From the NCBI GenBank assembly GCA_029256565.1, contig JAQSXQ010000173.1, forward strand, positions 1 to 7,510: a stretch of DNA of 7,510 nucleotides. Direction: 5' to 3'. How positions within the stretch are numbered: position 1 is the first letter of the stretch; each line of letters opens with the position of its first letter. The position numbers and the translations under genes were made by a program. Positions 5,722 to 7,510 of the stretch are shown piece by piece. This DNA comes from Mycobacterium sp. (GTDB lineage Bacteria > Actinomycetota > Actinomycetes > Mycobacteriales > Mycobacteriaceae). The notes under the pieces are model-generated. The model made no database searches, was not told where the DNA came from, and saw only the letters and a program-made list of their open reading frames with translations.

Positions 5722-5904
5722 GACGCCGCACCCCTCCCCCTTCGAGCCATCGCCACGACGTGCGCGGACCCCGTCACGGTAACCGCCGATTCTGCGGTCC
5801 CGCATCACGGGTGCATGGAGGTGTCTTCCCGCCATGCGATCATGAATGCATCTGCGCCTCTCCAGCAGATGCCACCACACCGTGTCGACCGCTGGAGACC
5901 CATC
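5722..5904. other. Divergent intergenic region between the WS/DGAT and DUF6459 genes
   Basis: These 183 bases must hold the promoters of two genes that point away from each other. I find no convincing -35/-10 pair on either strand. A TACCGT near 5777-5782 on the minus strand fits TANNNT but lacks a -35. An imperfect palindrome with a TCATGA core (ATGC at 5834-5837 and GCAT at 5848-5851) is the only symmetric element. The CTACG-type operator of the desA3 and reductase genes is absent, so the acyltransferase is probably not under that regulator directly. Confidence 0.4.
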
Positions 5905-6405
5905 ATGAGCGCATCACCCATTGCCACCGCACGTCAGAGCCTCACGGCGCCGGTCGTCGACTACGAGCCGCCGCCGGTCGGCACCACCGCGCCCTGCCCG
6001 ATGCCGACGCCGGCCGCGATCCACCGGCGTACCCCGCGGCCCATGACGCCTGCGACCAGGCCTCGGCGCGAGGCGCCCGTCCCGCGGGCAGCCGCGGTGT
6101 TCGCCGACACAGCGCTACGCCGGGTGCTCGAGGTGGTCGACCGGCGTCGGCCCGCCGGCCAGCTGCGCGCGGTGCTGCGGCCGAACCTCGTCGACGCGGT
6201 GTCCGTGCTGACGCGCGCGCCGTCGCCCGAGGGCGCGGCCGCACTCAAGCGCGTGCGGCTACGCGCGGTGTCGGGGTGCGCCGGAGAGCCGAGCGCCGCC
6301 GAGGTGTTCGCCACCTACACCAGGGGCAAGCGGGTGCGAGCGATCGCCGGCCGCGTCGAAGTGGTCGGCGGCCGCTGGCAGGTGGTGGCGCTGCAGATCG
6401 GCTAG
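5905..6405 (+). CDS. DUF6459 (Rv3235-like) protein, function unknown
   Basis: A 166-residue Ala/Arg/Pro-rich protein resembling M. tuberculosis Rv3235. The first 65 residues or so are proline-rich and probably disordered (YEPPPVGTTAPCPMPTPAA). They are followed by a compact domain beginning AAAVFADTALRRVLEVVDRRRP and QLRAVLRPNLVDAV. That domain ends with AAEVFATYTRGKRVRAIAG and the strand pair GRVEVVGGRWQVVALQIG. That last part is the signature of the family. No signal peptide or catalytic residues are visible. ATG 5905 is chosen because GGAG at 5894-5897 lies 7 nt upstream. In-frame ATGs at 5815 and 5842 lack good sites. It converges on secA1 with 25 bp between stop codons. As I recall, DUF6459 genes often neighbour secA in actinobacteria, which hints at a link to protein export, but this is inference. 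Confidence 0.85.
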   Translation: MSASPIATARQSLTAPVVDYEPPPVGTTAPCPMPTPAAIHRRTPRPMTPATRPRREAPVPRAAAVFADTALRRVLEVVDRRRPAGQLRAVLRPNLVDAVSVLTRAPSPEGAAALKRVRLRAVSGCAGEPSAAEVFATYTRGKRVRAIAGRVEVVGGRWQVVALQIG

Positions 6406-6435
6406 CTAGCCGCCCAGGCTGAATTCGCGGCTAGC
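6405..6435. terminator. Hairpin overlapping the stop codons of the DUF6459 gene and secA1
   Basis: Perfect 9-bp arms, GCTAGCCGC (6405-6413) and GCGGCTAGC (6427-6435), enclose a 13-nt loop. Each arm also sits in its own palindrome: GGCTAGCTAGCC (6400-6411) and GCGGCTAGCCGC (6427-6438). The structure includes the last base of the DUF6459 TAG and the whole secA1 TAG, so both convergent transcripts end within or just before it. No U-tract is present. A bidirectional terminator is likely, though some pairing could be chance in such GC-rich DNA. Confidence 0.5.
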
Positions 6436-7510
6436 CGCGGCGAGCCTTGGGACCGCCGCGGTTCTGCTTGCGCGCAGCCTCACGACGCTCCTTGCGGGTG
6501 CCGCCGTTCGACCCCGCCGAGTGCCTGCCACCGGCACCACCCTGGCGCTGTACCTCGGCCGAGCCGTCCTCGGACGGTCCGACGTAGGTCATGGGCCGAC
6601 GTGTTTCGTCGTCGTCGATGCCCTTGACCCGCAACGCAGGGGCCGGCTCCTGCGGAGCTTCCTTGGTCGCGACTCCGCCGCCCTGGGCCTGCGCCTTGGC
6701 AGCAGCGTCCTTGGCGAACTGCGCCAGGTTGGCGGGCGCGGCGACCGGCGCGACCTGGCTGGCCGGGTCCTGAGCCGCCTGCACCTGTGCGTTGAACAGC
6801 AGGCCGACCGACTCCTCCTTGAGGCCATCGAGCATCGCCATGAACATGTCGTAGCCCTCGCGCTGGTACTCGACCAGCGGGTCGCGCTGCGCCATGGCGC
6901 GCAGCCCGATGCCCTCCTTGAGGTAGTCCATCTCGTAGAGGTGTTCGCGCCACTTGCGGTCGATGGTCGACAGCAGCACGCTGCGCTCCAGGTACCGCAT
7001 GGCGTCCGGGCCGCCGATCTCGACGAGCTGCGCCTCGCGCTCGGCGTAGGCCCGCTCGGCGTCGGCGATCAACGCCTCGAGCAGCTCCTCGCGGGTCAGT
7101 TCGCCGGGCTCGCCGACGGCGTCGCCGTCGATCAGGTCGTGGTGGTCGATGCCGACCGGGTAGAGCAGCTTGAGCGCCGTCCACAGCGCCTCGAGGTCCC
7201 AGTCCTCCGAGTAGCCCTCGGCCGTGGCCCCGTCGACGTAGGCGGTGACGACGTCGACGAGCATCTTGCGCGCCTCGGCCTGCACGTCTTCGCCCTCGAG
7301 GATCATGCGGCGCTCGGCGTAGATCACCTTGCGCTGCTGGTTCATGACCTCGTCGTACTTGAGCACCTGCTTGCGGATCTCGAAGTTCTGCTGCTCGACC
7401 TGGGTCTGCGCGCTCTTGATCGCGCGGGACACCATCTTGGCCTCGATGGGCACGTCGTCGGGCAGGTTCAACCGGTTGAGCAGCGACTCCAGCGTCTCGC
7501 CGTTGAAGCG
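6431..7510 (-). CDS. secA1: SecA1 preprotein translocase ATPase, C-terminal 359 residues
   Basis: SecA is the cytosolic motor that uses ATP to push unfolded preproteins through the SecYEG channel; SecA1 is the housekeeping, essential form in mycobacteria. The frame is open to the window edge, so the nucleotide-binding and preprotein-crosslinking domains lie outside. The visible part begins in the helical scaffold/wing region (RFNGETLESLLNRLNLPDD). It contains the conserved scaffold helix with EAKMVSRAIKSAQTQVE and KYDEVMNQQRKVIYAERR, then RKWREHLYEMDYLKEGIGLRAMAQRDPLVEYQ cut by the family's two-helix finger, then a domain ending LLFNAQVQ. The last 130 or so residues form a low-complexity linker (Ala/Gln/Gly-rich) leading to MTYVGPSEDG and a basic tail, RKERREAARKQNRGG. 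The Cys-rich zinc motif found at the end of many proteobacterial SecA proteins is absent, as is usual for actinobacterial SecA1. The apparent start at 7471 is an internal TTG, not the gene start. Confidence 0.95.
   Translation of the reverse strand, partial: RFNGETLESLLNRLNLPDDVPIEAKMVSRAIKSAQTQVEQQNFEIRKQVLKYDEVMNQQRKVIYAERRMILEGEDVQAEARKMLVDVVTAYVDGATAEGYSEDWDLEALWTALKLLYPVGIDHHDLIDGDAVGEPGELTREELLEALIADAERAYAEREAQLVEIGGPDAMRYLERSVLLSTIDRKWREHLYEMDYLKEGIGLRAMAQRDPLVEYQREGYDMFMAMLDGLKEESVGLLFNAQVQAAQDPASQVAPVAAPANLAQFAKDAAAKAQAQGGGVATKEAPQEPAPALRVKGIDDDETRRPMTYVGPSEDGSAEVQRQGGAGGRHSAGSNGGTRKERREAARKQNRGGPKARRG

Noticed and set aside
5722..5880. 53-residue N-terminal extension of the WS/DGAT protein
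   Set aside because: It is arginine-rich and unlike the family, which starts at MVTRLSA. A purine-rich ribosome-binding site precedes ATG 5721.
5815..5904. Earlier ATG starts (5815, 5842) for the DUF6459 protein
   Set aside because: Neither has a properly spaced Shine-Dalgarno sequence, while ATG 5905 has GGAG 7 nt upstream.
6591..6773. 60-residue + strand open frame within secA1
   Set aside because: It lies antisense to the low-complexity SecA1 linker and has no ribosome-binding site or similarity to known proteins.

Overview
The window is high-GC DNA from an actinobacterium, almost certainly a mycobacterium and probably a fast-growing Mycolicibacterium-type species. The evidence is the gene content and order. 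The 3' part of secA1, a DUF6459 (Rv3235-like) gene, a WS/DGAT acyltransferase, a DUF6912 (Rv3231c-like) gene, an Rv3230c-type NADPH oxidoreductase and the desaturase desA3 lie in the same relative order and strands as their M. tuberculosis counterparts. All assignments come from reading the sequence and from remembered family features; no database search was run.

Layout, left to right. (1) Bases 1-1139, + strand: the C-terminal end of a class I methyltransferase, followed closely by a complete AKR5-type aldo/keto reductase with an intact Asp-Tyr-Lys-His tetrad. (2) Bases 1140-1218: a very stable hairpin between convergent genes, probably a two-way terminator. (3) Bases 1219-5721, - strand: transcription order is WS/DGAT acyltransferase, DUF6912 protein, FAD/2Fe-2S reductase, DesA3. 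The first two genes are 17 bp apart. The reductase and desA3 each have their own predicted promoter, and the two promoters carry nearly the same operator-like repeat. (4) Bases 5722-5904: a divergent intergenic region with no convincing promoter. (5) Bases 5905-6405, + strand: the DUF6459 gene. (6) Bases 6431-7510, - strand: the last 359 codons of secA1, convergent with DUF6459 across a hairpin that overlaps both stop codons.

The central block forms a coherent lipid module. The reductase passes electrons from NADPH to DesA3, which makes oleoyl-CoA, and the WS/DGAT family uses acyl-CoA to build triacylglycerol or wax ester. Two enzymes in the module have anomalies at conserved catalytic motifs. 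DesA3 appears to lack three residues (His-Gly-Gln) that carry the second histidine of His box 1. The WS/DGAT has HQALVNG where the family has HHxxxDG. Other points are the paired operators, a C-terminal Leu-Ala-Ala degron-like end on DesA3, and two uncharacterised domains (DUF6912, DUF6459) in the secA1/desA3 neighbourhood. I see no RNA gene, insertion sequence, CRISPR array or sign of recent transfer.
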